The position numbers were made by a program, and so were the translations under genes. 64,000 nt of DNA from CBFDCQ01 sp965603355. GTDB taxonomy: Bacteria; Hydrogenedentota; CAZGCA01; CBFDCQ01. Within the stretch, counting starts at the first letter, position 1. Each line of letters opens with the position of its first letter. The DNA is taken from NCBI GenBank assembly GCA_965603355.1, contig CBFDCQ010000003.1, positions 31,621 through 95,620 on the forward strand, written 5' to 3'. Positions 7,260-14,819 of the stretch are shown here, piece by piece. Below the pieces are notes generated by a model, which was given only the letters and a program-made list of their open reading frames with translations, did no database searches and was not told where the DNA came from.

Positions 7260-8750
7260 CTACCCGGACCTGGCTCTCAGGGCTTCGACAAGCGCGCGCG
7301 CTTTGTGCCAGGTCTCCAGATATTCCTCTTCCGGGTTGGAATCCGCCACGACACCTCCGCCAACCTGTATGAAAGCGTGCCCTTTGGCTATCACGAACGT
7401 CCTGATGATAATGTTGAGGTCGGTGTCACCGGAAAAACTTATCCATCCTGCCGAGCCGGTGTACGGTCCGCGGCGGACCGTCTCCAGCTCGTCTATGATC
7501 TCCATGCACCTGACCTTCGGCACGCCGGTAATGCTTGCGCCGGGGAACGCCGCCTTCAGCAGATCGATCGCGTCGCGGTCATCGCGCATCTTGCCGACGA
7601 CGTTCGACACGATATGAATCACGTGACTGTACTTCTCGGTGACCTTAAGCTCGTCCGGCAGGACGGTACCGTACTCGCATACCCTGCCGATATCGTTGCG
7701 CGACATATCGACGATCATAATATGTTCAGCGGTCTCCTTTTGGCTGAGCAAGAGTTCCTCGGTCATTGCGATATCGCCTTCCGGGCTCGTGCCTCGCGGC
7801 CGGGTACCAGCAATCGGCCGGGTATCGACGCATCTACCGGTGAGCTTAATCAACCTTTCCGGTGAACAGCTGACGAGCTGGAACTCGCCTAAATCGAGGT
7901 AGAATGCGAAGGGTGACGGGTTGATTCTTCTCAAAGCCCTGTACAGTGCGAGCGTATCGCCGTGGAATTCCGCGTGGATTCGCTGCGAGAGGTTTGCCTG
8001 GAAGATATCACCCGCGGCGATGTACTCCTTGGTTGCTCCGACCATCTCGGCGTACGATTTGACGTCGTGCGTGCTGCCGAGGGTGCCGAACTCGTAGGTT
8101 GACTCGAGCGGCGCACGTCGGCCCTTGTCAATCTCGATGGTGCGTTTCAGGGACTCCAGCTTGGCGCGTGCTTTCTCGTACGCGACGTCGGGGTCGGTCT
8201 CTCCGGGGGCGGTGGCACACACCTTTATGCTGTCGTCCGAGCGGTCAAGAAGGACGACCGAGTCAACGAAAAGCATGCATATTTCCGGCAGGTCGAGGTC
8301 GTCATCTACCGTGTCCGGCAACGATTCGATAAGGTTCTTCACGTCGTACGAGAAGAAGCCGACAGCGCCTGCGCTGAAATCGGGCAGGTAATCGACTCTG
8401 GGCGCACGGTAGCGGTGCAGGATCTCTCGCAGGGCGTCGAGCGGGTTACCGTCAACCGTCTCGGTCCCTCCGCTGCAGCGGAATTCCGAGCGGAAGCCTT
8501 TACTGGTGAATATCCCGAACGGGTTGCCGCCGAGTATGCAGTAGCGTGCCACCTTGAGCGGGCCGTCGGCGCTGTCGAGAAGGAACGGGTGCTCAACGCG
8601 CCTGCGCAGGCGCTCGAAAAGCGCTACGGGATCGAACGGGACGTTCACCGCATCGCAGTATACGGGCGGTGCGGCGCCATGTTGGTCAAACAGGTTGCGA
8701 AAGGTCTTTCTGTCCGGCGCCACCTTCGTGGTGATCAGTCCCACACTCAT
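7260..8750 (-). CDS. pabB: Aminodeoxychorismate/anthranilate synthase component I
   Basis: A chorismate-binding enzyme of 496 residues that converts chorismate with ammonia. An amino-terminal subdomain (about 1-200) precedes the chorismate-binding domain with the family motifs AGDIFQANLSQR, PIAGTRPRG, IMIVDMSRNDIGR and GASITGVPKVR. The signature reads PIAGT; E. coli PabB has PIKGT with a catalytic lysine, while anthranilate synthase TrpE has PIAGT. Sequence alone therefore does not separate PabB from TrpE. The neighbouring pabC-like gene and the absence of other trp genes favour PabB. The chosen ATG (8750) overlaps the tsaB stop as ATGA; a GTG at 8771 is possible. Confidence 0.82.
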   Translation of the reverse strand: MSVGLITTKVAPDRKTFRNLFDQHGAAPPVYCDAVNVPFDPVALFERLRRRVEHPFLLDSADGPLKVARYCILGGNPFGIFTSKGFRSEFRCSGGTETVDGNPLDALREILHRYRAPRVDYLPDFSAGAVGFFSYDVKNLIESLPDTVDDDLDLPEICMLFVDSVVLLDRSDDSIKVCATAPGETDPDVAYEKARAKLESLKRTIEIDKGRRAPLESTYEFGTLGSTHDVKSYAEMVGATKEYIAAGDIFQANLSQRIHAEFHGDTLALYRALRRINPSPFAFYLDLGEFQLVSCSPERLIKLTGRCVDTRPIAGTRPRGTSPEGDIAMTEELLLSQKETAEHIMIVDMSRNDIGRVCEYGTVLPDELKVTEKYSHVIHIVSNVVGKMRDDRDAIDLLKAAFPGASITGVPKVRCMEIIDELETVRRGPYTGSAGWISFSGDTDLNIIIRTFVIAKGHAFIQVGGGVVADSNPEEEYLETWHKARALVEALRARSG

Positions 8751-9442
8751 TTCTTCTTGCTCTTGCCCCACTTTCGTTCCGCTTCAGATTTGCGGAGGTA
8801 TATCGGCTCCAGCGTATCAATATCGTCCGACTCGCCTTTGTCAAGGCGCGACTTCGCGATCGCGGCGACGTTCACGGCTCTTGGTATCCACAACCGCTGC
8901 GGGGCGAATACGGCCCGTTCCCCGAGCGTTGCCACGATCCTGTCGCGGTAGAGAGGTATGCCGTCTCCAAGAATCACGACCGCCTCATCAGTTTTGCCAA
9001 ATAGCTCTTCGACGGGGGCCACCATGTCCTCGGAGAGCTTCTCGCACAGTCCGTCATTGAACCTGTAGAATGCGGCGTACACTTCGTCCATTCGCGCGTC
9101 GAGTATCGGACAGATCATATGCCGCGAGAACGCGACCGAGGCGGCGAGCGCATCGAGCGTCGGCACGGCGACGAGCCTTTTGTCCGCCGCGAGCGCAAGA
9201 CCCTTGAACGTTGCCAGTCCTATACGCAGTCCGGTGAAGGAGCCGGGACCTATAGCTACGGCGAGAGCGTCAACGTCGGCGATCTCCATCCCGCAGTCCG
9301 TCAGAACGCGGTCAATCGTCGGCATGAGTCGCGCGGAATGGGTCTCCGACACGTTGAGGGTGTACTCCGCGACGGGAGTCTCGTCCTCGACGAGTGCGAC
9401 ACCGCCTGTCTTCGTGGATGTATCAGCTGCGAGTATTATCAT
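8747..9442 (-). CDS. tsaB: tRNA t6A biosynthesis protein TsaB
   Basis: A 231-residue ASKHA-fold protein. The start region IILAADTSTKTGGVAL, the segment ETHSARLMPTIDRVL and the loop AIGPGSFTGLRIGLATFKGLAL are typical of TsaB (YeaZ). TsaB dimerises with TsaD and helps add threonylcarbamoyl to A37 of ANN-decoding tRNAs. The start at 9442 is chosen because the family motif begins there; the frame stays open to 9475 and no ribosome site is strong. It overlaps pabB by 4 bp, and rimI lies further down the operon. Confidence 0.9.
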   Translation of the reverse strand: MIILAADTSTKTGGVALVEDETPVAEYTLNVSETHSARLMPTIDRVLTDCGMEIADVDALAVAIGPGSFTGLRIGLATFKGLALAADKRLVAVPTLDALAASVAFSRHMICPILDARMDEVYAAFYRFNDGLCEKLSEDMVAPVEELFGKTDEAVVILGDGIPLYRDRIVATLGERAVFAPQRLWIPRAVNVAAIAKSRLDKGESDDIDTLEPIYLRKSEAERKWGKSKKK

Positions 9443-9470
9443 ACGAGTTTGGTCAGCGTGAACCGCACCT

Positions 9471-9543
9471 GTCATTCTGAGTCCGCTTCGGCGGACGAAG
9501 AATCTCGGCGTAAATGAGACCCTTCACTTCGCTCAGGGTGACG
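9471..9543. repeat. GTCATTCTGAG / AGGGTGAC inverted element
   Basis: Begins GTCATTCTGAG, contains the hairpin GTCCGCTTCGGCGGAC and GAAGAATCTC, and ends TTCGCTCAGGGTGAC. The ends are approximately inverted. It resembles a type of dispersed short repeat common in environmental bacterial genomes. Confidence 0.6.
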
Positions 9544-9673
9544 CCGGATCACGTTGTACTTCAATACCTTCTTGAATTCCCCGGCGATTCTTACCATATC
9601 CGACGTGCAAGGATTATCGCACGAAGAGCCGATTGGGTCAAGATAAACCGTGCGGGGCGGTCGGTTCGGGAAT

Positions 9674-9698
9674 AGGGTTTGATGAATCAAACCCCTAC
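9674..9698. repeat. GTAGGGG-type palindrome, TTTGATTCATCAAA core
   Basis: AGGGTTTGATGAATCAAACCCCTAC: a palindrome closed on its right by CCCCTAC, the complement of the GTAGGGG lead seen in the other copies. Confidence 0.6.
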
Positions 9699-9719
9699 GC
9701 GCGGTACAGGGCACCAAAG

Positions 9720-9792
9720 GTAGGCCGGGCATCCTGCCCGGCTATGCGCAGGATTCGAGACGGGACCAAGGCGGGCAAGATGCCCGCCCTAC
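9720..9792. repeat. GTAGGC-type palindromic element (paired)
   Basis: Begins GTAGGCCGGGCATCCTGCCC and ends GGGCAAGATGCCCGCCCTAC. It has the same two-palindrome layout as 7151-7225, with an unrelated middle. Confidence 0.7.
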
Positions 9793-9813
9793 AGCCGGTT
9801 GGAGATTGCGTGT

Positions 9814-9837
9814 GTAGGGGCACGATTCATCGTGCCC
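9814..9837. repeat. GTAGGGG-type palindrome, CACGATTCATCGTG core
   Basis: GTAGGGG followed by GCACGATTCATCGTGCCC, a near-perfect palindrome. It is the third core sequence attached to the same GTAGGGG lead in this intergenic region. Confidence 0.6.
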
Positions 9838-9853
9838 GAAGGTCTCGGTGGCC

Positions 9854-11251
9854 TTACTCTTCAGCCTTCCTGGCTTGCCGGACTGCGCGGCGGATCAGGA
9901 AGATGGCGACAGCCACCAGCGGTACCCACACCACCGCCCAGATGCCGAGCCAAATTATGCGCGCCGTGAGGTTCTGGAAGAAACCTACAAGCCTGCGGGT
10001 AGCCTCGCTTGCGACCTTACCGACACTGAACGTCTCGGGTGGCACAACCGGCCCCGCCTTTGGCTTCTCATGCAGAACTATGTTGAATGTCGAGAAGTCC
10101 ACACGGTTGCTCAGGTACCGCAACCGGCCCTGCAACCGTTCGATCTGCTCACGTATGCGGTTGAGCTCCCGCTCGATTTCCACAATTCCCTCGAGGTCGC
10201 CGGTGCGTTCGAAGTGCTTGAGCAAGCGGTCCTCGGTGGCTTTGAGGTTACGCACTCTGGCGTCGGTATCCACGAACTCCTCGGTCACATCCGCAGTTGA
10301 GATTTTGCGGTTAAGCACTTTACCGAGCGGTTCGAGCTGGTGCATGGTGTCATCGAACCGGTCCGCGGGTACGCGTATCTGAACTTGTATGGAGCGGCGT
10401 CCGAGCGAGTCCACCGACTCGCGCAAGTCGGAGACGTATCCGCCGAGCCCTTGCAGCGCCGCGACGAGGGTTTCGCTTGCTTTACGCGCATCTTCCGTCT
10501 CTATCAGGATGCTGGCGTTCTTGATGAGATAGCGGCCCGGCTGGGTGGGCTCGATCAGTGCAAGACTCTGGTCCCCGGCGCTGGCTGCTTTCCGATCAAA
10601 TTGTTGTACGGGACGGTTTGCCACCTGCTCTGTAAGTTCTCCATAGCGGTATCTGCCCGCGCCCATGCCGCCCATGCCGCCGCCACCGAATCCGCCTCTT
10701 CCGAAGCCGCCGCCATCGAACACGACCGGAACGCCCTTGCTTACGTCCTCTCCACGGCTCCGTTGGGCTACTGTGCCGAATCTCCTCCCCATCTGTGGCG
10801 CCTCTGCGAGCTCGACCTCGTATCTGCCGTTGCTGACAGGAACCCTGGCGCGCTCCCCCGGTGGGCGGGTGCGGTAGGCGACTCTAGGCGGTATCATGAC
10901 CGACACCACTGCCAGAATGAGCACAGCGGCAACCGCAAACTGCCAGCTTACGAGCGGATGTCGCCCCACACGTGCTGCCTTGATCCAGCGGACCAAGCCG
11001 GCTATGCGAGCACGTACTGAAGCCTTCTCCGCCCTCTTGCTGATAGCAGCACGCTGAGCTCTTGTCAGCTCGTGGGCGGGTTCCGCCTGGAGCGCTTTGA
11101 CGGCGAGGTTCGCCGTCGCGCGGAGTTCCGCGACGGTCGCTCGCAACGATTCATCCTCTTCGACCGCCTTCTCAACGGCTTCGCGTTCAGTTTCGTCCAG
11201 TTCACCGAGCACGTACGCTACAAGTTTCTCTTTATCGATGTCGAAAGTCAT
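9854..11251 (-). CDS. DUF4349 membrane protein with anti-sigma-like amino terminus
   Basis: A 465-residue protein lying 4 bp after an ECF sigma gene, so probably its regulator. Residues ~1-60 resemble the helical start of zinc-less anti-sigma proteins (VAYVLGELDETE). A membrane segment at about 103-121 is followed by a glycine-rich linker near 178-205. A DUF4349 domain (about 235-430) contains a long coiled coil around EIERELNRIREQIERLQGRL, and a second membrane helix lies near the carboxy terminus. Expected topology: sigma-binding part inside, DUF4349 outside or in the periplasm. The sigma-holding role is inferred from gene order and the amino-terminal pattern; no zinc-binding HCC motif is present. 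Confidence 0.8.
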   Translation of the reverse strand: MTFDIDKEKLVAYVLGELDETEREAVEKAVEEDESLRATVAELRATANLAVKALQAEPAHELTRAQRAAISKRAEKASVRARIAGLVRWIKAARVGRHPLVSWQFAVAAVLILAVVSVMIPPRVAYRTRPPGERARVPVSNGRYEVELAEAPQMGRRFGTVAQRSRGEDVSKGVPVVFDGGGFGRGGFGGGGMGGMGAGRYRYGELTEQVANRPVQQFDRKAASAGDQSLALIEPTQPGRYLIKNASILIETEDARKASETLVAALQGLGGYVSDLRESVDSLGRRSIQVQIRVPADRFDDTMHQLEPLGKVLNRKISTADVTEEFVDTDARVRNLKATEDRLLKHFERTGDLEGIVEIERELNRIREQIERLQGRLRYLSNRVDFSTFNIVLHEKPKAGPVVPPETFSVGKVASEATRRLVGFFQNLTARIIWLGIWAVVWVPLVAVAIFLIRRAVRQARKAEE

Positions 11252-11255
11252 GATT

Positions 11256-11789
11256 CTACACCTCCTGGGCGAGGTTGATCTTGCCCCGAAGTCGTTCCCG
11301 TAATGAATCCAGCGCTGCTCCGACCAGGTGACTTACCGTACCGAGGGATATGCCCATGACCTCGCCGATCTCCCGGTACGTCATCTCGCCCTGGAACTTC
11401 AGGCGGAACGCCTCCTGCTGGTTCTCCGGCAGCGTATCGAGCGCGTCGAGTACGAAGCCATACTCCTCATGGGTTTGGGCGACAGCGCCCGGCCCGGGAG
11501 CGTTGCTCCGGATCGACTCTGCCTGGCCTTCCTGTAAAGACCCCATGCGCCCCTCCTTCCTGCGGACATCCAGCGCGCGGTTCCTGCAGACCGTGTAGAG
11601 CCAGGCCGCCAGGTGCCCGTCAACCTTGGCGCGGTCCGCCTTGCACAGGCGCAGGAACGTGTCCTGCACGACGTCGCGCGCCAGTTCGATGTCTCCGGTA
11701 ATGCGGGTGGCGTAACGAATTAAGGGTCGCTCGTATCGGGCCAGCGCCGCCAGCACGAACTCGGCTCTTGTCAGTGGTTCATCGGCCAT
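11256..11789 (-). CDS. ECF-type RNA polymerase sigma factor
   Basis: A 177-residue sigma-70 family protein. Region 2 is seen in ARDVVQDTFLRLCKA and AAWLYTVCRNRALDVRR, and region 4 in LPENQQEAFRLKFQGEMTYREIGEVMGISLGTVSHLV, the helix-turn-helix that reads the -35 element. There is no region 1 or 3. It is cotranscribed with the DUF4349 membrane protein, which may hold it inactive. The gap before it is only 38 bp, so it may also be read from the folC operon. Confidence 0.93.
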   Translation of the reverse strand: MADEPLTRAEFVLAALARYERPLIRYATRITGDIELARDVVQDTFLRLCKADRAKVDGHLAAWLYTVCRNRALDVRRKEGRMGSLQEGQAESIRSNAPGPGAVAQTHEEYGFVLDALDTLPENQQEAFRLKFQGEMTYREIGEVMGISLGTVSHLVGAALDSLRERLRGKINLAQEV

Positions 11790-11827
11790 TCTTGTGTCCT
11801 TGGACTGTCTTCACTCTATATAACGAT

Positions 11828-13150
11828 TCACGGGCGGATCTGTTCAGTCCCGCCGGCTGTTGACGTCTTGGACGAGAAAAGCTCGACGGCCTCGCCGGCG
11901 AGATAAAGCGAGCCGGCGATCAGTATCAGTGAATCGGCGGATGCTTCCGAGTCGGCGCGAGCGACTGCAGCCTGCAAATTGGGCTCCAGTACGCACTTAT
12001 CGGAGTACTGCTTGGCAACTTCGAAGAGCGTCTCGGCGGGCATGGACCGGTGGAGACTGTACCGTGTGACGATGATGTTCGCGGCTATGGGTGAGAGGGC
12101 GGAAACGATTCCCGCGGCGTTCTTGTCGCCCGACACGGCGACGATCAACGTGACACGCTTGTCGGGGAACGCCTTCTGCATCTCGTCACGGAGGCTGGCG
12201 GCCGCCGAAGGATTGTGCGCACCGTCTACTATGGTAAGAGGGCTCGTCCTTACAGGTTCAAAGCGGCACGGCCATTCTGTCGAGGCGAAACCGTTCCGGA
12301 TGGATTCGCCGGTGATACTCGGAAACCGCTTCTTCAGTATCAGGCTTGCCATGGTCGCCAACGCAGCGTTCTCTCCCTGATAGGCGCCCGCGAGCGGAAC
12401 AACGAGGTCATGCAGCTCGCCAAGTGTGCTTGAAAAACGCATCCGTTGCATCGGGAATTGGTCCGGCTCTATGTCGTAGTTGAAATCCACGCCGTCAACG
12501 AACAGGGTCGATCCCGTATCGCGGCACTTCTCTCTGACGACTCTTAACGCCTCGTCGTGGCGTGCCGCAGTGACGACGGGAACGCCGGGCTTGATGATCT
12601 CGGCCTTCTCGAACGCGATCTGCTGTATGGAGTCGCCGAGATACTGCGCGTGGTCAACGTCGACATTCGTTATTACGACAACCTCGGGCTCGAGCACGTT
12701 GGTTGAGTCGAGCCGTCCGCCGAGACCCGTCTCTATCACCGCAAAATCCACCTTCTTGCGGCGGAAATGTTCAAACGCGAGAGCTGTTCCAAACTCAAAG
12801 TATGTGGGTTTTTCAAGACCCTCGATCTCCGGCATCTGTTCCGCGATCGGCATGAAGAGGAGTATGAGTTCATCCAGCTCGGGGTCCGATACAGGCGTAT
12901 CGTCGACAACGATTCGCTCGGAGAAATTAACAAGATGCGGCGAGGTGTAGCGACCGACGCTGAATCCCGCCTCTTCGAGCACGCTGGTGAGAAACGCCAC
13001 CGTGGAGCCTTTTCCGTTGGTACCTCCCACGTGTACGGTGCGGTACTCGATCTGGGGATTGCCGACGGCACCGAGCATGTGGCGGATATTGCTCAGACCG
13101 AACTTGATACCGCGCTCTTCGAGTCCAAAGAGGTATTCTTGGGGTGTCAT
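11828..13150 (-). CDS. folC: Folylpolyglutamate synthase / dihydrofolate synthase
   Basis: A Mur-ligase-like enzyme of 440 residues that adds glutamate to dihydropteroate and to folates using ATP. The P-loop HVGGTNGKGSTVAF lies near residue 45, followed by YTSPHLVNFSERI and, in the carboxy-terminal domain, VDGAHNPSAA. The chosen ATG overlaps the accD stop as ATGA, the common accD-folC order. A frame extension to 13198 is less likely. It works downstream of the pabB/pabC products. Confidence 0.93.
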   Translation of the reverse strand: MTPQEYLFGLEERGIKFGLSNIRHMLGAVGNPQIEYRTVHVGGTNGKGSTVAFLTSVLEEAGFSVGRYTSPHLVNFSERIVVDDTPVSDPELDELILLFMPIAEQMPEIEGLEKPTYFEFGTALAFEHFRRKKVDFAVIETGLGGRLDSTNVLEPEVVVITNVDVDHAQYLGDSIQQIAFEKAEIIKPGVPVVTAARHDEALRVVREKCRDTGSTLFVDGVDFNYDIEPDQFPMQRMRFSSTLGELHDLVVPLAGAYQGENAALATMASLILKKRFPSITGESIRNGFASTEWPCRFEPVRTSPLTIVDGAHNPSAAASLRDEMQKAFPDKRVTLIVAVSGDKNAAGIVSALSPIAANIIVTRYSLHRSMPAETLFEVAKQYSDKCVLEPNLQAAVARADSEASADSLILIAGSLYLAGEAVELFSSKTSTAGGTEQIRP

Positions 13151-13989
13151 TGAGACAGGTATCTCAGTACGCAGGCAACTGTGGCCTTGAGCTGGCATCT
13201 TGGCACGATCATGTCAACGAAGCCGTGTTCGCGCTGAAACTCGGCTCGCTGGAAACCTTCGGGGAGTTCCTCCCGTATGGTTCCCTCGATCACGCGTTGA
13301 CCCGCAAAACCGATCAGAGCGCCGGGTTCTGCAATCACGACGTCGCCCTGTGAGGCGAAGCTGGCCAGCACGCCGCCGGTCGTCGGGTCGGTAAGTATTG
13401 ATATGAACGGGACGCGCGCTTCGTCCAATCTTGCTAGCGCGGCGTTTGCCTTAGCCATCTGCATCAGGGAGATCATTCCCTCGTGCATGCGGGCTCCGCC
13501 CGAGGCTGAAACGCTTATGAAGGGGATGCCCATCTCGGTGGACAGCTCGATGGCGCGAGTGGTCTTCTCACCAACCACGGAGCCCATACTGCCCATCATG
13601 AAGAAGGGATCCATAACCAGCACCGCGACGTCGGCACCGTCTATCGTTCCGGTACCCCAAATCGCGGCAGCTTTGAGACCGGTCGCTTGCTGGTTTTCGG
13701 CGATCTTATCCTTGTACGATTTGCCGTCAACGGAGAAGTCCAGCGGGTTGACTGATTCCAGAGAGGCGTCATGCTCTTCGAATGTTCCTTCATCCACAAG
13801 GATCTCTAACCTCCGCAGTGCGCTGATTCTGAAGTGGTGCTGGCACTTAGGACAGACGTGCAGGTTCTTCTCAATGTCCTCGCGGTATACGATCTCGTTG
13901 CACTTCGGACACTTATCCCATACGGCAGGCATGTCTTTGCGGGTGGCGGGTTTGACCGACGCGTATCTCTGTTTCTTGAACCACGGCAT
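13147..13989 (-). CDS. accD: Acetyl-CoA carboxylase carboxyltransferase subunit beta
   Basis: A 280-residue subunit that moves the carboxyl group from biotin to acetyl-CoA in the first step of fatty-acid synthesis. The amino-terminal zinc ribbon has C27, C30, C46 and C49 (CPKC twice). Crotonase-like motifs follow, such as SASGGARMHEG and LTDPTTGGVLASFA. The length is normal. accA is not in the window. Confidence 0.96.
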   Translation of the reverse strand: MPWFKKQRYASVKPATRKDMPAVWDKCPKCNEIVYREDIEKNLHVCPKCQHHFRISALRRLEILVDEGTFEEHDASLESVNPLDFSVDGKSYKDKIAENQQATGLKAAAIWGTGTIDGADVAVLVMDPFFMMGSMGSVVGEKTTRAIELSTEMGIPFISVSASGGARMHEGMISLMQMAKANAALARLDEARVPFISILTDPTTGGVLASFASQGDVVIAEPGALIGFAGQRVIEGTIREELPEGFQRAEFQREHGFVDMIVPRCQLKATVACVLRYLSQ

Positions 13990-14058
13990 GGTGACTGTCT
14001 CGCTTTGATATTAAGGAGAAGTGGTTCCTCTATCTACGCCTCTCCATGCGGCTTGCCA

Positions 14059-14083
14059 AGGGCGAGGCATGCCTCGCCCCTAC
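14059..14083. repeat. GTAGGGGC palindrome overlapping a gene end
   Basis: GGGCGAGGCATGCCTCGCCCCTAC, a perfect GGCGAGGCATGCCTCGCC palindrome with the shared CCCTAC end. On the minus strand its GTAGGGGC lead contributes the TAG stop of the COG1579 gene. Confidence 0.65.
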
Positions 14084-14796
14084 GCCTCCCGGACGTTTTC
14101 CTGCCAATACAGAATTCGGGAACAGCTCTGACAGGTGATGATGCGGTCGCCGGCTATCAGCTCGTTAACGACCTGCGCCGGAATTTGCATGAAACACCCT
14201 CCGCACGAATCGTTCACGACCGGTACAGCTCCGGGACCGTCCTTTTTGGCCATGCGGATCTTCTCGTACAGTTGGTACAGATCCTCGTCCACGCCCGGTA
14301 TCAGCTCTAGTCTCATCTGCCGGCGTTTGTCCAGTTCTTGCTTGACTTCTTGCAGCTCCTTTTCGAGCCGGATCTTATTATCGCGAACCGCATCCTCTTC
14401 TTCCCGGACAGTCTTCTCAGCGGAGGCGATCTCCTCCGTAGCGTAGTCAATGTCGGTGAGAATCTCGAGGATCCTTTCCTCGATTGAGGAAATGTCCGCC
14501 TTAACAGCGTCCATCTCCGCCAGCATCGCTTTATATTCCTTGTTAGTTTTCACCGCAAACAGTTGCGTGTCGTACTTTTTGAGGAGGTTGTTCTTGTCTT
14601 CGAGAATCAGCTCTTCGTGGCGCTGCTGTTTGTCGAGTTCCTTGTGACGTGCCTTGGCCCCGTCAAGAAAGTCCTTAGCCTCGGCGAGCTCAGCATCGAG
14701 TGCCGCGGACTCGCGCGGTATGGAGTCCGCACGCGCCTTCAGGTCATCCACCTGGAGGTCGGACTCCTGAATCCTGACAAGAAGTTGCATATTCAT
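14080..14796 (-). CDS. COG1579 coiled-coil protein with C4 zinc ribbon
   Basis: A 238-residue protein. About residues 5-180 form a long antiparallel coiled coil rich in Glu, Lys and Leu. The carboxy terminus is a zinc ribbon with cysteines in SCGGCFMQI and CQSCSRILYW. The family is widespread and may bind nucleic acid, but its role is not settled. It lies 24 bp after leuC on the same strand. The stop codon is formed by a palindromic repeat, so the original end may have been slightly different. Confidence 0.85.
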   Translation of the reverse strand: MNMQLLVRIQESDLQVDDLKARADSIPRESAALDAELAEAKDFLDGAKARHKELDKQQRHEELILEDKNNLLKKYDTQLFAVKTNKEYKAMLAEMDAVKADISSIEERILEILTDIDYATEEIASAEKTVREEEDAVRDNKIRLEKELQEVKQELDKRRQMRLELIPGVDEDLYQLYEKIRMAKKDGPGAVPVVNDSCGGCFMQIPAQVVNELIAGDRIITCQSCSRILYWQENVREA

Positions 14797-14819
14797 ATCT
14801 CAAACCACGGCCTGGAAGC

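Larger units (their letters stand above)
9443..9853. other. Repeat-rich intergenic region
   Basis: No convincing gene. It holds at least four short palindromic elements (9471-9543, 9674-9698, 9720-9792, 9814-9837) between tsaB and the DUF4349 gene. Small open frames here are made of the repeats. Confidence 0.7.
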
